Shown: positions 26,026 to 35,487 of the stretch, in pieces
Numbering within the stretch: position 1 is the first letter of the stretch
Layout: each line of letters opens with the position of its first letter
NCBI GenBank assembly: GCA_035758845.1
Contig: DASTVZ010000217.1
Coordinates: 5,917 to 69,916 of the forward strand
Reading direction: 5' to 3'
DNA: 64,000 nt
From: JALZOC01 sp035758845
Lineage (GTDB): Bacteria; Acidobacteriota; Vicinamibacteria; Vicinamibacterales; 2-12-FULL-66-21
Notes under the pieces: generated by a model
Databases searched by the model: none
What the model saw: the letters and a program-made list of their open reading frames with translations, nothing else
What the model was told of the DNA's origin: nothing
Program-made: the position numbers and the translations under genes

Positions 26026-29000
26026 ATGCTTCGACGAGCGTTGCTTTCCGCTCTGACGCTGTGCCTATTGCCGATTCTGTCTACACCTGCTGCTGCCGGG
26101 CCAATCAAGTTGGCCCGCCACCCGGATTATCACGCCGGGCGGGTGGCATTCAGCTATCTCGGCGACATCTGGACCGCCAACGAGGACGGCACGGGCGTCC
26201 AGCGAATCACCGACAACAGCGCGCGCGAAATCTATCCGCGATTCTCGCCGGACGGGCGATGGATCGCATTCTCCTCGAACCGTTATGGCAATTACGACGT
26301 GTTTGTCGTGCCGTCGGCGGGCGGAGCACCAACCCGGCTGACCTATCACACCGGAACCGACGATGTCGTCGGGTGGACTCGTGACTCGCAGCAGGTGATC
26401 TTTCGATCGGCGCGCGGCGACGGCGCGTTTCCCAACGTCGCCGTCCTCTATCAGATTGCCGCAACCGGCGGCATGGAGAAATCACTCCCGGTCGATTGGG
26501 GATACTGGGGGTCCTTTTCGCCTGACGGCAAATCACTGGCATTCAATCGGCATCCAGCGGTGTGGTCGCGTCAGCATTACCGCGGCAGCTACGCCGCCGA
26601 TCTCTGGGTTGCCAACCTCACCAGCAACACCTACACGAAGCTGCTCGGCGATGAACGCTTCAACCGCTTCTGGCCAATGTGGGGCGCCGATGATTCGATT
26701 TATTTCGTCGCCGACCCGCTGCCCAACGATAAGAGCGTGAAACCGGGCAGCTTCGAGGCCCGCAAGAGCCTCAACAACATTTACAAGATTTCCGCCAAGG
26801 GAGGGCAACCCGTTCAGGTCACCAAACACACCGATGGCAACGTGTTCTGGCCGTCGATGTCGAGTGACGGGAAGGTCATCGTCTACGAAGACAACTTCGG
26901 GATCTGGAAACTCGATGTCGCCTCCGGCCGCAGCACGGAGATCAAGCTCGATATCGCGACCGACGAGAAGGAGAACCAGACCGAGGCGGTGACGGTGAAC
27001 AATGAGGTCGACGCCTTCGACATTTCACCGTCAGGACGCCGCGCGGTCGTCTCGGTGCGCGGCCAGATTCTCACCATCGCGACCGAACGCGGCGACATCA
27101 CCCGGCTCGCCCCCGACAAGATGGCCTCGAGGAACGACGCGCCAAAATGGTCGTTCGACGGCAAGTACATCGCATTCATTTCCGATCGTTCCGGACGCGA
27201 CGAGGTCTGGATCTCCGATTCGGACTCGAAGAGCCCGAAGAAGATTACCGATCTCGACAACGAGAAGGGCTCGCTTGTCTGGACGCCGGACTCGAAGATG
27301 CTGCTCTACACCGCCGGCGACAAGAAGCTGTACAGCTATAACGTGGCCGATGCCAAGACCGCCGTGGTGACGTCGACCGATCTTGGCCGTCTCGGCTCAA
27401 TCGGCGTTTCACCCGACAGCAAATGGGTCACGTTCTCCAAGCAGGACCGCACCGTCCGCACGCATGTCTATATCGCGCCGATCACCGGCGGCGAAGAACG
27501 GCACATCTCGGACGACAGCCTTCTGTACGCCGAGAACAATGCCGTCTGGACCGCCGACGGCCGCTACATCGTGTTCACGTCGACCGAGGGAGCGAGCAAT
27601 GGCATCGCCACACAGGGAGGCTTGACGACCACGATGTCGTTGTGGGCCCTTTCGCTTCGCGATCAGGATCGCGATCCGACCAATCGTGATATCGACAACG
27701 AAGCGCAGGGCCTCGCCGCTGAAGCCGCCGCCCGCCAGAATACGGGACGGGGAAACGGCGCAGGAACGCCGGCGCCGGTCGAGGTACGAATTGACTGGAG
27801 CGGTCTCGCACGCCGCGCGCGTCAAATCTCCGTTCCGGGAACGATCATCACCGGACTCACACCGTCGCCCGAAGGCCACTCTGTGGCGCTCACTGTGTCG
27901 ACCGCAGGCGTCGGCGGCGGACGAGGCGCGGTCGCTGCGGCCCCCGACAGTACGGCTGGCATGTACATCATCAACATCGAAAGCGATCAGCAGACGCGCG
28001 TGCCGCCTGCTCCGCCAACAACAGGACCCGGCGGCGGCCGCGGCCGCGGCGGCGCCGGCGGTGCATTCGGCGGCGGCGGCAGCAACATGGTCTTCGCGCG
28101 TGACGGACGCACGTTGTATTTCCGATCCGGGACCGGACTCTATGCAGCCACTCTTCCCGCGACTGCGACGACCGGCGCGAATGCGCCCGCGGGCGGAGGC
28201 GGACGCGGTGGCAGAGGCGGCGGCGGTGGTGGCGCGACCGCGGGCGCCGGTGGCACCGAGGCGAACGCTGCCAATGCAACCGCGCGCCAGGTGACCTACA
28301 CGGCCACGCTGGAAGTCGATCACAAGGCACTTCGCGCGCAGGTCTTCAACGAAGGCTGGCGCATCATGAAGAACCGGTTCTACGACGGCGAAATGCATGG
28401 CGCCGACTGGCCGGCGGCGAGAAAGATGTACGAGCCGCTGCTCGATTACCTCGTCGATCCGGAGGAGTTGCACACCGTCATGATGATGATGATCGGGCAG
28501 CTCAATGCGTCGCATACCGGTGTCAGCGGCGGACCTGCCGCAAATCAGCAGTCAGTGCAGACGCGTTATCCAGGATTCGATCTGGTTGCGGACGGGTCCG
28601 GCCTCTACAAGGTCGGCCACATTTACAAAGACGGCCCAGCGGATCGTGATTACCTGAAGATCAAAGAAGGGCACTACATCATCGCGGTCGACGATCACGA
28701 TCTGAAAGCGTCGGACAACTACTGGCGGTATTTCACCCTTGCACCTGGCACGAAGTTCCACTTCATGGTGAACGACAAGCCGGTGAGAGAGGGCGCCTGG
28801 GAAGTGACCATCACACCGGTTGCCGGCGCCGCGTTTGGCGACCTGCAGTACGAACGTTGGGTCGACCAGCGCCGCGACATGGTCACAAAGGCCAGCAATG
28901 GTGAGATCGGCTACCTGCACATCCGTGCCATGGACGCACCATCCCTGCGTCAGTTCCAATTGGATCTCGCGGCCAACCGGACGAAACGCGCCCTCGTGAT

Positions 29001-29481
29001 CGATCAGCGCTTCAATGGCGGCGGCGGCATCGATCAGGAGCTCCTCGCCATTCTGGCCGGCCGCCAATACCAGTACACCGTCGGGCGCGATGCCGGCTTC
29101 CAGCAGCCGCGGCCGCAGAATTTCTACGGGCCCATGGTGGTCATGCAGAACGAACGGTCGGCGTCCGATGCCGAGATGTTCCCCGCCGGATTCAAAGCGC
29201 TCGGCCTGGGCAAAGTCGTCGGCGTGCCGACGATGGGTGCGGTCATTGGGACGGGGTCGGCGACGCTACTCGACGGATCGACGATTCGTACTCCGGGCAG
29301 TGGTGTGTGGACCGCCACTGGGGAGAACATGGAGAACTTCGGCGTGCCCCCGGACGTGCATGTCGACAACACGCCGGAAGATTTCCTGAAGAAGCGCGAC
29401 GCGCAGCTCGAGAAGGCGGTCGAGGTTCTCAAACAGGAACTCTCGAGCAAGAAGACAACGGTCCCATCAGGCAGTAAATGA
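26026..29481 (+). CDS. Tricorn-like S41 protease with WD40/PD40 propeller
   Basis: 1151 residues; GGAGGT lies about 5 nt before the ATG. A signal peptide (1-24) means export, unlike archaeal tricorn. Residues about 30-600 form two beta-propellers of PD40 type (PRFSPDGRWIAFSSNR, APKWSFDGKYIAFISDRSG). Two Gly/Arg-rich inserts follow near 665-690 and 725-755. A PDZ-like segment at about 840-950 leads into the S41 catalytic domain with GYLHIRAM, the nucleophile region NERSASDAE (Ser at about 1045) and FNGGGG. It probably degrades oligopeptides in the periplasm. The frame is intact. Confidence 0.92.
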   Translation: MLRRALLSALTLCLLPILSTPAAAGPIKLARHPDYHAGRVAFSYLGDIWTANEDGTGVQRITDNSAREIYPRFSPDGRWIAFSSNRYGNYDVFVVPSAGGAPTRLTYHTGTDDVVGWTRDSQQVIFRSARGDGAFPNVAVLYQIAATGGMEKSLPVDWGYWGSFSPDGKSLAFNRHPAVWSRQHYRGSYAADLWVANLTSNTYTKLLGDERFNRFWPMWGADDSIYFVADPLPNDKSVKPGSFEARKSLNNIYKISAKGGQPVQVTKHTDGNVFWPSMSSDGKVIVYEDNFGIWKLDVASGRSTEIKLDIATDEKENQTEAVTVNNEVDAFDISPSGRRAVVSVRGQILTIATERGDITRLAPDKMASRNDAPKWSFDGKYIAFISDRSGRDEVWISDSDSKSPKKITDLDNEKGSLVWTPDSKMLLYTAGDKKLYSYNVADAKTAVVTSTDLGRLGSIGVSPDSKWVTFSKQDRTVRTHVYIAPITGGEERHISDDSLLYAENNAVWTADGRYIVFTSTEGASNGIATQGGLTTTMSLWALSLRDQDRDPTNRDIDNEAQGLAAEAAARQNTGRGNGAGTPAPVEVRIDWSGLARRARQISVPGTIITGLTPSPEGHSVALTVSTAGVGGGRGAVAAAPDSTAGMYIINIESDQQTRVPPAPPTTGPGGGRGRGGAGGAFGGGGSNMVFARDGRTLYFRSGTGLYAATLPATATTGANAPAGGGGRGGRGGGGGGATAGAGGTEANAANATARQVTYTATLEVDHKALRAQVFNEGWRIMKNRFYDGEMHGADWPAARKMYEPLLDYLVDPEELHTVMMMMIGQLNASHTGVSGGPAANQQSVQTRYPGFDLVADGSGLYKVGHIYKDGPADRDYLKIKEGHYIIAVDDHDLKASDNYWRYFTLAPGTKFHFMVNDKPVREGAWEVTITPVAGAAFGDLQYERWVDQRRDMVTKASNGEIGYLHIRAMDAPSLRQFQLDLAANRTKRALVIDQRFNGGGGIDQELLAILAGRQYQYTVGRDAGFQQPRPQNFYGPMVVMQNERSASDAEMFPAGFKALGLGKVVGVPTMGAVIGTGSATLLDGSTIRTPGSGVWTATGENMENFGVPPDVHVDNTPEDFLKKRDAQLEKAVEVLKQELSSKKTTVPSGSK

Positions 29482-29647
29482 ATCGCTCATCACTAATCAC
29501 TGATCGCGAATCACTGATCGCTGAATCGGCGAATCGCTGAATCGCGAATCGGGCTGCGAGCCCCAGGAGATTTCGGATCCGTTCGAGGATTAGGGATTCG
29601 AGGATTCAAGGATCCGTGATTCACGATGAGTGATGAGTGATCAGTGA
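29482..29647. repeat. ATCACTGATCGCGAATC short tandem repeat
   Basis: About 165 bp between convergent genes made of 8-10-bp words (ATCACTGATC, GCGAATCAC, GCTGAATCG, GAGGATT, GATTCACGATGAGTGATGAG). The left part (ATCACTGATC) and right part (GATCAGTGATT) are mutually complementary, so a long weak hairpin is possible. No ORF. Confidence 0.8.
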
Positions 29648-31084
29648 TTAAGAATTCGCGCGCACATACTGAATTCGCACGCGCTGCTCGAGGATTGGCG
29701 CAATCGCGATCGCAAGGACGCGATCGAGCGAGGGCGGCTGTTTGTCGGGCGACGTCAGAAACTCAATCTCGAGTTGCGCGCTGTAAACGCTCAGGCCTGC
29801 CAGTGCCCACTTGAACCTGACCGCCTCGGCTTCGCCAATCATCGCGCGGAATTTCACGATTCCGTGTTTGCTGTCACGAAGCACGTGTGCGATGAGGACG
29901 TCAGAGGGATCGGTGATCTCCCAGTCCTCACCGCGTGGGACGAACCGCGCGAGTATCTGTCCCGTTGCCGGCTCGACGAGTTCGTATCGCCGTTCCCAGA
30001 ACAATCCGGGCGAATCTGCAGGAGTGATTTTCGCGAGATCCTTCCGTGCGGGGTGCTGCCTCAGCAATCCGTTCGTCCACGAAAACGAGAACCACTTGCG
30101 TGTTGTGTGCGGAATGCACCGGATCTCGAAGTCGTTGCACGTGCGGGTGAACAAGCCCTCGATCAGCGTCAGCCGCGGATGCACCGAGTACTGTGACTCG
30201 TCGAAGACTGCCGATGTGTCCGATCTCATTGGCACGTAGGAGGCCGTGTCGCGAGTCTGCGCGTTCACCGTAACGTTCGCGAAGGCAGGCATCGATGCTC
30301 CTGGCCTCTCGACATCGACTGGCAATTCCGCGGGCGAGATCTCCGTCGCCGGCGAGAGCGCGGCAACAACCGCTGCGAAGACGTAACCGGCGCACGTCCA
30401 TACGAGCCGCTGGCTCGTGGCTCCGGCCGCACCTTCGTGCGTGGTCATCCACAGGGCCAGCGTCCGTGCGGCATCCGGATCGTCGGCGAGAACCGGCGCG
30501 AGAGCAGCGCCGATCCCATGCATCTCAGCAGAGACGATGACCGACGCGGCGATGTATCCTGTTTGCAGGAGAACTCCCGCGGCAATGACGCGGGGGGAGA
30601 GTTTTGATGGCGCGACGATGCCAAGAAGAGAGGTAATCGCAAACAGTACAAGCGTCAGCGTCGCCAGTGACGGCAGCGCGTAGGCCAGCGCCATTGGGAT
30701 GTACTCGAACCCTGAAGGATGGGGCCGTTCGGGCAGAACCGCCGCAAGGATCGCCTGCTCGGCACGCCACCACGACACGACGCCGGGCACCTGAAGCATC
30801 GCGAAACCGCACAGCAGAACGAGTAGGACCGTGACATGCGCCGGCGACGAACGATCGACCTCGCCCCGAACATCGCGCGCCAGGACGGTGCGCGGTGGCA
30901 TGACGAACGATGCAGTGATCGTCGAGAGCAGCAGCGCACCCGCGAGGGTGAACGCGAATGAGGGCAGAGATGCGATCACCGGGGGGGTGGCTTTCACCGC
31001 GAGCGCGCGAACCGCCATGCCGGCGGCGAATGCCGCGAGTCCCGCCGTAGACACGGCGACGACGAGCATTCGAAAAACAAGCAA
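29648..31084 (-). CDS. Polytopic membrane protein with soluble C-terminal domain
   Basis: 478 residues. The first about 250 residues contain roughly six hydrophobic helices (for example VAVSTAGLAAFAAGMAVRAL, PSFAFTLAGALLLSTITASF, VTVLLVLLCGFAMLQVPGVV). The last 220 residues are soluble, with YSVHPRLTLIEGLFTRTCNDFEIRC and RYELVEPATGQILARFVPRGEDWEI, the latter reminiscent of LURP-one/scramblase-type beta folds; that resemblance is weak. No family recognised with confidence. Downstream of the alpha/beta hydrolase gene on the same strand (41 bp gap), so possibly co-transcribed. Confidence 0.75.
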   Translation of the reverse strand: MLVFRMLVVAVSTAGLAAFAAGMAVRALAVKATPPVIASLPSFAFTLAGALLLSTITASFVMPPRTVLARDVRGEVDRSSPAHVTVLLVLLCGFAMLQVPGVVSWWRAEQAILAAVLPERPHPSGFEYIPMALAYALPSLATLTLVLFAITSLLGIVAPSKLSPRVIAAGVLLQTGYIAASVIVSAEMHGIGAALAPVLADDPDAARTLALWMTTHEGAAGATSQRLVWTCAGYVFAAVVAALSPATEISPAELPVDVERPGASMPAFANVTVNAQTRDTASYVPMRSDTSAVFDESQYSVHPRLTLIEGLFTRTCNDFEIRCIPHTTRKWFSFSWTNGLLRQHPARKDLAKITPADSPGLFWERRYELVEPATGQILARFVPRGEDWEITDPSDVLIAHVLRDSKHGIVKFRAMIGEAEAVRFKWALAGLSVYSAQLEIEFLTSPDKQPPSLDRVLAIAIAPILEQRVRIQYVRANS

Positions 31085-31125
31085 GGCCGGTAGAGCGATG
31101 ACTCGTCGGCCGATGATCCAGTCTC

Positions 31126-32448
31126 CTAGCGCGCGTTCGTCTGAACGCGAACACCGCCCGGATCGCCCGGGCGAAGTGGATTGGTGAACTTCATGCCAGC
31201 ATCGGTGAGGTCCCCGAGCACATCATCACCTTCGGGGTGCTTCCCTGACCGCGCCCACGCCACCAGCGCGTCGAAGGCGTCGGCCTGTTCGGACGCACTG
31301 AAATTGCAGTGCCCGGGGCTCCGAATGATCCGCTGGACGAGCCATGAGGATTTGCCTGCGTTGTCGACCGTTCGCCGCAGCGATTGTTCCAGCGATATCG
31401 GAACATAGAGATCACCGCTGCCGTGCAACGTGAGGACCGGACGGGCGATCTCTCCATCGAACGGGATGGCCTCTTCGTACGGCCCGTGCACGCTTCGAAT
31501 TTCCGCATCCGCCGGCTTCCGGCGGACTGAACTGTTGATCGCAGCATCGGACAGCCCGAGCCCCTCGTCGATTTGATACTTCACGTCCGTGTTCGAGGCG
31601 ACTCGATTCCAGACATCGTCGCCGCGCCCGGCAACAGCGCTCGCATTCTCGAGGAAGCGAGACGCGAGACCATCGAGAGCAAACGGTCTCGGCCCTCCGC
31701 TGATCTGGACCTGGACGCTCGCAAGCTGACGCCCCTTCTCCGTGTACGCCGGCGGCTTGCCGAGGATGGCGGTCAATCGCTCGACGTCCTTTGCGCGCGT
31801 CGCCTGAGTGACTTTGACGCCACTGATCAACTCAGAGGCCGCTGCCACTGAGGTCAAGAAATCCATCTCTCCTGGACCCGATGCACACAACGCAAGGCCG
31901 CCCGCGAACGTCGTCGGAAACTCCTGCATCCCCAGCAGCGTGATGTGACCGCCCATCGACACACCGGTCAAATACACGCGTTGCGGTGCGTTGCCGGGAT
32001 ACACACGTTTGAACAGGTCGATCAGTGCCATCGTGTCGAGAAGACCGTGACCGGGAACATATCCGTTGCAGCGATAGCTCGACGCAGCCCACGCGAAGCC
32101 GGCGGAAATCAGGTGCTCGCGAAACGGATCGCCCTGTCCGACACCCGGAACCCCAACGCGGAGTCGTGAGCCCTGCGCGCCGGCATTCGCGACATAGCCG
32201 TGCGCCCAGAGCACGAGTTCGCCGTTCCAGTTGTCGGGAATCTCGATGCGGTAGGCGGCGCCATCGTGTTGTCCGAAGAACGCTTTCGCGCCAGAAAGTG
32301 CCGTGAATGTCGGGTCCGTTTGCTCCCAGCGCTGATCCGGGCACGGCACGGGCGTGACACCCGGCTTTCCCAGTTCACGCGTACTGACGGCCGCCACAGC
32401 ACCAAATGCGGCGAGCACAAACGCGACCACGATTGCGTTTCGGATCAT
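31126..32448 (-). CDS. Secreted alpha/beta hydrolase
   Basis: 440 residues from the ATG at 32448, with GGAG about 9 nt upstream. Signal peptide at about 1-20. The hydrolase fold shows an oxyanion-type LVLWAHGY near 77, the nucleophile elbow GVSMGG near 160, and late residues GSGDLYVP and SPGHCNF as candidate Asp and His. Several Cys residues suggest extracytoplasmic disulfides. Esterase or tannase-like activity is likely; the substrate is unknown. Confidence 0.8.
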   Translation of the reverse strand: MIRNAIVVAFVLAAFGAVAAVSTRELGKPGVTPVPCPDQRWEQTDPTFTALSGAKAFFGQHDGAAYRIEIPDNWNGELVLWAHGYVANAGAQGSRLRVGVPGVGQGDPFREHLISAGFAWAASSYRCNGYVPGHGLLDTMALIDLFKRVYPGNAPQRVYLTGVSMGGHITLLGMQEFPTTFAGGLALCASGPGEMDFLTSVAAASELISGVKVTQATRAKDVERLTAILGKPPAYTEKGRQLASVQVQISGGPRPFALDGLASRFLENASAVAGRGDDVWNRVASNTDVKYQIDEGLGLSDAAINSSVRRKPADAEIRSVHGPYEEAIPFDGEIARPVLTLHGSGDLYVPISLEQSLRRTVDNAGKSSWLVQRIIRSPGHCNFSASEQADAFDALVAWARSGKHPEGDDVLGDLTDAGMKFTNPLRPGDPGGVRVQTNAR

Positions 32449-32623
32449 GATGTTGATCTCCGCCGGGATTGTAGTAACCACTGGCGGTTTCCGCTACTTC
32501 CTCTTATCGGTTGGTCGTGCAGAAAGTGCAACGCCTGGCACCAAGAAGAAAAGGTTCTTAAGGATCAGGGCCCGGCGCGCATGGCAAACAATGTGCACAC
32601 GGGCGACCTCAAAAGAGCCCGTC
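32449..32623. promoter_or_regulatory. Divergent intergenic region
   Basis: Lies between the divergent hydrolase and the 113-aa gene. ACGGGC (32599-32604) pairs with GCCCGT (32617-32622) just before the ATG at 32624, with the AAAAGAG putative ribosome site in the loop. No ORF is seen here. Confidence 0.3.
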
Positions 32624-32965
32624 ATGCGCATCAAAGTTCAGGATGGCACCCCAATCAGTGGCGAGCGCAGCCTGTGCTGCACGTGCCGCTGCGCCACCAT
32701 CATCCGTGGCCAATCTCTCGACGAGGAGCTCGTGTTCTGCAGTGCGCTCGGAGTACATGGCGTCCAGATCACGTTCAAGGTCACATCGTGTTCGGACTAT
32801 GCCGATCTCCGTACCCCCTCATACCTGGAGATGATCCAGGATGCCTGGATCCTGCGGCCTGGTTCCCGCAAGCGACCCCCCGGCTTTGTTCGCGGCAGCG
32901 AACTGCAGCACGAGGAGTTGTTCGACCTGACATCCAACCTCGGCAGGAAGCCTGGGAAGCCCTGA
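32624..32965 (+). CDS. Cys-rich small conserved protein (113 aa)
   Basis: 113 residues from the ATG at 32624. A cysteine cluster CCTCRC near residues 15-20, plus VFC near 36 and TSC near 52, suggests a metal or Fe-S site. The C-half has YLEMIQDAWILRPGSRKRPPGFVRGSEL, a pattern I have seen in short proteins of Acidobacteria and other soil bacteria, function unknown. Cytoplasmic by lack of signal. The open frame runs 90 codons upstream, across the divergent promoter region, and is not accepted as coding there. Next gene starts 33 bp later. Confidence 0.7.
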   Translation: MRIKVQDGTPISGERSLCCTCRCATIIRGQSLDEELVFCSALGVHGVQITFKVTSCSDYADLRTPSYLEMIQDAWILRPGSRKRPPGFVRGSELQHEELFDLTSNLGRKPGKP

Positions 32966-32998
32966 GCCGTTTCTGCTCTGTTCTGCGCCTTCCAGAGT

Positions 32999-33667
32999 GT
33001 GAAGAGGAACCAATGCCGTGTCGGAATCACCCTGATCTTCCTCATCGCGGTAGCAGCTGCGGGAGCGTCGGCTCAATCGGCGCAAGTCATCCGGGGAGAT
33101 GCGGCGGGAACAATCGGGTGGCTCGCCGCCGACACTCACTCACACTCGGCAGGACCATACGAACGCAACAATTGGTTCGACAGCTTCTTTACCTCCGTTT
33201 CGACCGGATGGCACTGGACCGATAACCTCAAGACCGAAGTCGATTTCGGGGTGGGGACCGAGTCGCGGGAATTCCACACGCAGCCAGTAACCATCGCGGG
33301 CCGCAGCACGTATCAGACGATCGAATCTCGATTCAAGCGGCGGACGATCGGCTTCAGTCAGCAGTATCAGTTCTTGCACAACGTCTGGTTCCACCCGCAC
33401 GTCGCCGCTGGCGTCAACGTCACGTGGGAGAGACGGCGCGACGACCCCAGCACCATCTACTTCTACGATCCTGGCACAGGAACCAGCCGCTTCGAGCCGC
33501 CGAAACCCGGTAGCGAGCGGACATCATGGACCGCGAATCCCTTCGTTGCGATTGGCTACAAAGCCTACATGTCGGATCGCGTGTTTTTCCGCAACGACTT
33601 TCGACTGGCATTTCGCGGCGGCATCGACGAAACAACTCTTCGAATCGGATTGGGGTTCGACTTTTAG
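32999..33667 (+). CDS. Outer-membrane beta-barrel protein
   Basis: 222 residues from a GTG at 32999. Signal peptide to about residue 25 (LIFLIAVAAAGASAQ). The rest alternates polar and hydrophobic residues with many aromatic girdles and ends RIGLGFDF, a C-terminal Phe typical of barrels assembled by BAM. About eight to ten strands fit the length. The Shine-Dalgarno is poor. The lipoprotein gene follows closely, so the two may form an envelope operon. Confidence 0.78.
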   Translation: MKRNQCRVGITLIFLIAVAAAGASAQSAQVIRGDAAGTIGWLAADTHSHSAGPYERNNWFDSFFTSVSTGWHWTDNLKTEVDFGVGTESREFHTQPVTIAGRSTYQTIESRFKRRTIGFSQQYQFLHNVWFHPHVAAGVNVTWERRRDDPSTIYFYDPGTGTSRFEPPKPGSERTSWTANPFVAIGYKAYMSDRVFFRNDFRLAFRGGIDETTLRIGLGFDF

Positions 33668-33678
33668 GGATGGCCGAA

Positions 33679-34107
33679 ATGTTCATGACCTTGCAACGCA
33701 CGATCGCCCTGATGCTGTGCGTCACTTTGGCGGCAGCCGGATGCGCGACAACTGGCACGATGGGAACTGCGCCCGCGTATGCCGGATCGCAGTCGAACGC
33801 CACCCGGAGCGTGCTCGTCGAGTACGTGCAGAAGCTGCCGCCCGGAACCCTCGTTCGCGTCGGACGATTTCAGGGGCACTCCGTTCGCGGCACGCTCATG
33901 AAAGCGACGGACCAAAGCCTCTTTATTCAACCAAAGACGCGGATTGCCGAACCAACCATCGAGATTCCGTTTGACAACGTGGTGGCAGTGACGCCGGAGC
34001 AGAAGAATGGCAACTCAGTGGGCCGCGCGATTGGTGCGGGTGCAGCGGCCGGAGCTGCCGCAACACTGGTCATCTTCCTGATCGCCTTCGCTTTGGCGGG
34101 GGACTGA
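33679..34107 (+). CDS. Lipoprotein with C-terminal membrane segment
   Basis: 142 residues. The start at 33679 is preferred because AGGGA lies about 8 nt upstream; ATGs at 33670 and 33685 are also in frame. Lipobox LAAAGC near residue 20. The middle (LVEYVQKLPPGTLVRVGRFQGHSVRGTLM...IPFDNVVAVTPE) looks like an SH3/LSm-like small beta domain. A glycine/alanine-rich helix (GAAAGAAATLVIFLIAFALA) ends the protein. No function known. Confidence 0.72.
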   Translation: MFMTLQRTIALMLCVTLAAAGCATTGTMGTAPAYAGSQSNATRSVLVEYVQKLPPGTLVRVGRFQGHSVRGTLMKATDQSLFIQPKTRIAEPTIEIPFDNVVAVTPEQKNGNSVGRAIGAGAAAGAAATLVIFLIAFALAGD

Positions 34108-34142
34108 CGCGAAAAAGGGAAAAGGGAAAAGGCAAAAGGAAA
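34107..34142. repeat. AAAGGGAAAAGGC purine-rich tandem words
   Basis: About four units of AAAAGGGAAAAGG type, just upstream of the esterase ATG. The same words recur at 39638-39685, beside the alpha/beta hydrolase gene. Confidence 0.75.
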
Positions 34143-34159
34143 CGTAGTACAGTTCGCGC

Positions 34160-35371
34160 ATGAAATTCTACGCTCTCCTAATCGTCTCTTCCCTTTCCCT
34201 TGCCATCGTCGTGCAAGAAACCGCACCGCTCACTCCAAAGACACTTCAGGCGGCGCTGGCGCAGAAGCCGGACGGAGCGGATGCAGAGAAACTCGCCGAA
34301 CGTATTCGCGCGTACTACGGCGGCACTGAGACTCTGCTCAAGGGAGGGACGCCGAAGATCGAGGAACTGACGGTCGCGTGGGCGGTCGAGGCGCCGCAAC
34401 TGGCGCCGAACGTCACGCCGCGTGTGGTGGCAGACGTTGGCGCGTTGAACCTGCCCCTGGTCAAGGTGGGAACGAGCGGCGTCTACGCTGCCGTCGCGAA
34501 TCTCTCGCACGGCGCCGCACTGACGTGGCATTACGAACTTGGACCGGATCGGCGCCTTGGCGGCTCGCAGCTCGAAGTGTACGAGACGCATCCTGACAGC
34601 CGCGAGCGTCAGGATGTCCCGAAGGGCACGGTCAAGCAGATGCCGCCATGGCAGAGCAAGATCTTCGAAGGCACGAAGCGCGATTGGTGGGTGTATGTGC
34701 CGGCGCAGTATCGCCCTGAGAATCCCGCCGCGGTCATGGTGTTCCAGGATGGTGCCGGTCCCAAAGACTACGTGCCGGCGGTCTTCGACAACCTCATCGC
34801 AAAGGGCGACATTCCCGTCATGGTCGGCATCTTCATCCAACCGGGCACTCGCGCCGACGGCGGATCGAATCGCAGCTTCGAGTACGACACCCTCTCGGAT
34901 CAGTACGCGCGGTTCCTGCTCGAAGAGATTCTCCCGGAGGTCGAAAAGACGGTAAAGCTTCGGCATGATGCCGCCAATCGCGCGATCTCCGGTGCAAGCA
35001 GCGGCGGCATCTGCTCGTTTACGGTGGCCTGGGAGCGACCGAACGAATTCAGCAAGGTGCTGTCGTGGATCGGCAGCTTCACCAACATCGCCGCAGGAAA
35101 GACGCTGCGCGAGGGCGGGCACAATTACGAGGCCATGGTACGCAAGACATTTCCGCGCAAACCAATCCGGGTGTTTCTCCAGGACGGTGCGAACGATCTC
35201 GACAACGCGAACGGCAACTGGCCACTCGCCAATCAAACGCTCGCCAAATCGCTCGCATACGCCGGGTACGACTACAAGTTCGAGTTCGGCCATGGATTCC
35301 ACAGCAACCGTCACGGCCGCGCGATTCTCCCCGATTCGTTGCGGTGGCTCTGGCGGGATTACAGGCCGTAA
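34160..35371 (+). CDS. Secreted esterase, enterochelin-esterase/EstD-like
   Basis: 403 residues. A signal peptide at about 1-18, a beta-rich N-domain at about 60-165, then an alpha/beta-hydrolase esterase domain: WWVYVPAQYRPENPAAVMVFQDG near 175-195, the nucleophile elbow GASSGG near 278-283, LQDGANDLDNANGNWP (candidate acid) and FGHGFHSNRHG (candidate His). This is the putative esterase (Fes-like) family. Acts on esters outside the cytoplasm; the substrate may be a siderophore or a polysaccharide ester. Purine-rich repeats precede it. Confidence 0.85.
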   Translation: MKFYALLIVSSLSLAIVVQETAPLTPKTLQAALAQKPDGADAEKLAERIRAYYGGTETLLKGGTPKIEELTVAWAVEAPQLAPNVTPRVVADVGALNLPLVKVGTSGVYAAVANLSHGAALTWHYELGPDRRLGGSQLEVYETHPDSRERQDVPKGTVKQMPPWQSKIFEGTKRDWWVYVPAQYRPENPAAVMVFQDGAGPKDYVPAVFDNLIAKGDIPVMVGIFIQPGTRADGGSNRSFEYDTLSDQYARFLLEEILPEVEKTVKLRHDAANRAISGASSGGICSFTVAWERPNEFSKVLSWIGSFTNIAAGKTLREGGHNYEAMVRKTFPRKPIRVFLQDGANDLDNANGNWPLANQTLAKSLAYAGYDYKFEFGHGFHSNRHGRAILPDSLRWLWRDYRP

Positions 35372-35374
35372 TTC

Positions 35375-35487
35375 GGGTTCTGCGAGGTTCCACTGGGTTC
35401 TACGAGGTTCTTCCAGGTTCCATCGCCCTGCCAAGTCAGCAGCACCCCGCAGAACCTGGCAGAACCTTGTAGAACCTAGCAGAATCC
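35375..35487. repeat. GGTTCTRC repeat in inverted arms between convergent genes
   Basis: The left arm (35375-35424) has GGTTC words about every 11 bp and the right arm (35451-35487) the complement (AGAACC). The arms can form a long imperfect hairpin and may serve as a bidirectional terminator. The right arm overlaps the last codons of the RidA gene. A one-armed version lies at 45385-45432. Confidence 0.75.
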
